DNA of 32,956 nt from Planctomycetaceae bacterium (GTDB taxonomy: Bacteria > Planctomycetota > Planctomycetia > Pirellulales > Pirellulaceae). Shown piece after piece: positions 31,217-32,956 of the stretch. The stretch lies in NCBI GenBank assembly GCA_007121535.1, contig SKKK01000271.1, forward strand, positions 1 to 32,956. The letters run 5' to 3'. The first letter of the stretch is position 1. Each line of letters opens with the position of its first letter. The translations under genes and the position numbers were made by a program. The notes under the pieces are model-generated. The model ran no database searches and was not told where the DNA came from. It saw nothing but the letters and a program-made list of their open reading frames with translations.

Positions 31217-32956
31217 TCAGCTTGCAAGCGCTTTTCGCAGCGCACGATCGGCGTCGCCGAAGAAGACCAGTTCGAGTCTTTCGACGACCTCTTCTGGCAG
31301 AGCGGCGAACTGGTTCTTATTGGCTATCGGGACCAGAGCGCGGATGGCGCCGTTGTCGACAGCGACTTGCAGCGGTTCCTGGATCGAAGTGAGGCCCTTG
31401 ATGTTGCCTTGGATGGTAATGTCGCCCAGGATGACCATCGCCGGTTGGACGGGACGGTCGTGTAGAGCGGACATCATGGCGACATAAAAAGCCACGCCGC
31501 AAGCGGATTCCACTTTGCCACCGGTCAATTCAATGGCCTCGACCGTGAAGTCTCTTTGGGCTACCGCAGTGCTCAGCCCCATCTTGTCCTGGTTCGACTG
31601 CAGAAACGAGAACGCCCGCTGCATGGATTCTTTCAACTGCCGCTCCATGGTGGCCGGCGTGCGCAGTTTGCCGGTTCCGGGGATGGTCGTGACTTCCAGC
31701 CGGTACAGGCCCACGTGGGCTTCGCTGTCGATGGACGCCGAGTAAACCGAACCGGCGGAGAGTGGATCTTGGCTGATCGAGCCGGTGCCGGTCTGCTCCG
31801 GTACCGGGACGGTGATCTCGTGATTGGTTTCCTGGTCGATGTAGGAGAACGCCGTCTTGTGAAACTCGGTGAAATGGCGTTTCTTCAGTTGCTCTTTGAC
31901 TCGCCGACGCGCCTCCATCGCCAATTCAAGGTACTCGCGGAGTTCATCTTTGCTGAATTCTCCGTCGGGATGCAGCAGCTTCAAGTAGCCGCTGACGGTG
32001 CGGCGGATCGCCCGGGCGTCGCGTCCTTCGATGTGGCTGCCGAATCGAAAGACCCGTTCCGCCGCGTCGGTCTGGTTTCCCTTGGCCAGATAGCGGAACG
32101 CCTCGGCCAAATAGTCGGTGACAAAGCCGAAGTGCGTGGTGAGAATCTCCTTCGAGTTCTTGGGAACCTCCCAGCCCGGCATGTAGAAGTGCAGCCGGTC
32201 GATCAAGGCCAAATCGAACTCCTTGGGCAACGGTTGGAACAGATCAGTGGCCGTGTTGGCTACCAAAGCTTCGACAGGTTGGTTCAGGTTGCCGACGAAG
32301 ACCAACGAAGCATCGGCCAGCACCTGCGTGACACCGCGGCTGAATCGACCGTTGGCCATGTAGTCTTTCATGATCTGCATAACGTCCGGATCGTTGACGC
32401 GCATACCTCCGACTTCGTCAAAAGCGACGACATCCCAGAATCCGACCAGTCCGACCTTGCGGCGGGCGTTGTTGTAAAACAAGTTGGCACTGGACGCCTT
32501 GCCTCCCGAAATCAAGATGCAGTACGGCGAGAATTCACTGAAGGCATAGGACTTGCCGGTGCCACGCGGTCCCAACTCGATGAAGTTGTAGTTCTTCTCG
32601 ACAAATGGAATCAACCGCGACAGCAGCAGCAGTTTCCCGCGGCGCTCGAAACGCGTCGGTTCGAGCCCCACACTGCGGATTAGTGCGTCAAGCCATTGGT
32701 CGGTCGTGAACTCGCGGCGACCGTGCTCGTATTCCTCAAAATCCAAGCGGGCCAGTTGCACGGGTCGCAGGTCGGCGATGTGGAACGGGCTGCCTTTGGC
32801 TCCGTCGTCATTGGCAATGTGTTGGACGTCCACGATGGCCCAGATGCCGCCCTCCAGCAGCCGTTCGTACCGGCGGTAGTAGTCCGCGGCGACGTGGATG
32901 CGGTTGAAACCAAAGTTCTCCATCGAGGCCCAGTATTTGTCTTCGCTCGGCAAGTA
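31217..32956 (-). CDS. brxL: BREX system Lon-like AAA+ protein BrxL (5' end cut by the window edge)
   Basis: 579 residues are visible and the frame stays open to the window edge; family members are ~680, so about 100 N-terminal residues are missing. Walker A GPRGTGKS (~128-135 of the visible part) and Walker B VVAFDE (~175-180) define the AAA+ domain, followed by the family phrase NGRFSRGVTQVLADASLVFVGNLN (given here only as positions ~201-224). The C-terminal ~100 residues resemble the Lon protease domain (ESACG near the Ser position, ILGDITIQGNIKGL). BrxL is found in BREX phage-defence loci, where it forms a DNA-associated ring needed for exclusion; pglZ and pglX usually lie upstream, which would be to the right of the window. 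A Lys corresponding to the Lon dyad is not obvious. Confidence 0.92.
   Translation of the reverse strand, partial: YLPSEDKYWASMENFGFNRIHVAADYYRRYERLLEGGIWAIVDVQHIANDDGAKGSPFHIADLRPVQLARLDFEEYEHGRREFTTDQWLDALIRSVGLEPTRFERRGKLLLLSRLIPFVEKNYNFIELGPRGTGKSYAFSEFSPYCILISGGKASSANLFYNNARRKVGLVGFWDVVAFDEVGGMRVNDPDVMQIMKDYMANGRFSRGVTQVLADASLVFVGNLNQPVEALVANTATDLFQPLPKEFDLALIDRLHFYMPGWEVPKNSKEILTTHFGFVTDYLAEAFRYLAKGNQTDAAERVFRFGSHIEGRDARAIRRTVSGYLKLLHPDGEFSKDELREYLELAMEARRRVKEQLKKRHFTEFHKTAFSYIDQETNHEITVPVPEQTGTGSISQDPLSAGSVYSASIDSEAHVGLYRLEVTTIPGTGKLRTPATMERQLKESMQRAFSFLQSNQDKMGLSTAVAQRDFTVEAIELTGGKVESACGVAFYVAMMSALHDRPVQPAMVILGDITIQGNIKGLTSIQEPLQVAVDNGAIRALVPIANKNQFAALPEEVVERLELVFFGDADRALRKALAS

Overview
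The window looks like chromosomal DNA of a planctomycete, probably of the Pirellula/Rhodopirellula group. The grounds are high GC, two secreted S1 sulfatases beside a secreted rhamnogalacturonan-lyase-like enzyme, a small membrane protein beginning with the NPYEPP-type motif common in this phylum, and a PAS/SpoIIE phosphatase. No rRNA or tRNA gene was seen. The assignment rests on gene content only.

Region 1 (116-13132, all minus strand) is a six-gene cluster. In transcription order it encodes a PP2C-type phosphatase, a large single-pass membrane protein with Ig-like (BIG2) repeats and a PDZ-like domain, an SrfC-family P-loop protein with dynamin/GTPase-like motifs, an SrfB-family actin/Hsp70-like ATPase, an unrecognised hydrophilic protein with a Pro/Ala/Thr-rich middle, and a zinc-ribbon/Pro-rich/PQQ-propeller protein. 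The last four are tightly packed (48, 1 and 44 nt gaps). An NTPase pair, a phosphatase, a membrane anchor and a propeller together suggest a signalling or envelope-linked machine of unknown purpose. This is the best candidate for an undescribed system here.

Region 2 (13534-15828, plus strand) has four small genes: a membrane protein translationally coupled to a DEDDy 3'-5' exonuclease-like protein, a Cys-pair protein, and the NPYEPP membrane protein.

Region 3 (15950-24742) holds the two sulfatases, a pseudo-receiver/PAS/SpoIIE phosphatase behind a good sigma-70-like promoter, an SDR-type NAD-dependent epimerase, and a PL11-like rhamnogalacturonan lyase. It looks like breakdown of sulfated or pectic polysaccharide.

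Region 4 (25331-30822, plus strand) is a three-gene operon for a multimeric [FeFe] hydrogenase: a NuoE/HydC-like subunit, a NuoF/HydB-like subunit fused to a complete GltD/NfnB-like NAD(P)H module, and HydA with a full F-cluster chain. The fusion suggests that H2, ferredoxin, NAD(H) and NADP(H) are coupled in one complex. No maturases are in the window.

Region 5 (31217-end, minus strand) is brxL, cut by the window edge. It probably marks the end of a BREX phage-defence locus lying to the right.

A dispersed palindromic element, complete in one copy (171 bp, 30914-31084) and partial or decayed in four others, sits between genes across the window. It has terminal inverted repeats, an inner ~20 bp hairpin and possible TA target sites, and looks like a non-autonomous mobile element (MITE-like). 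One copy supplies the stop codon of a sulfatase gene.
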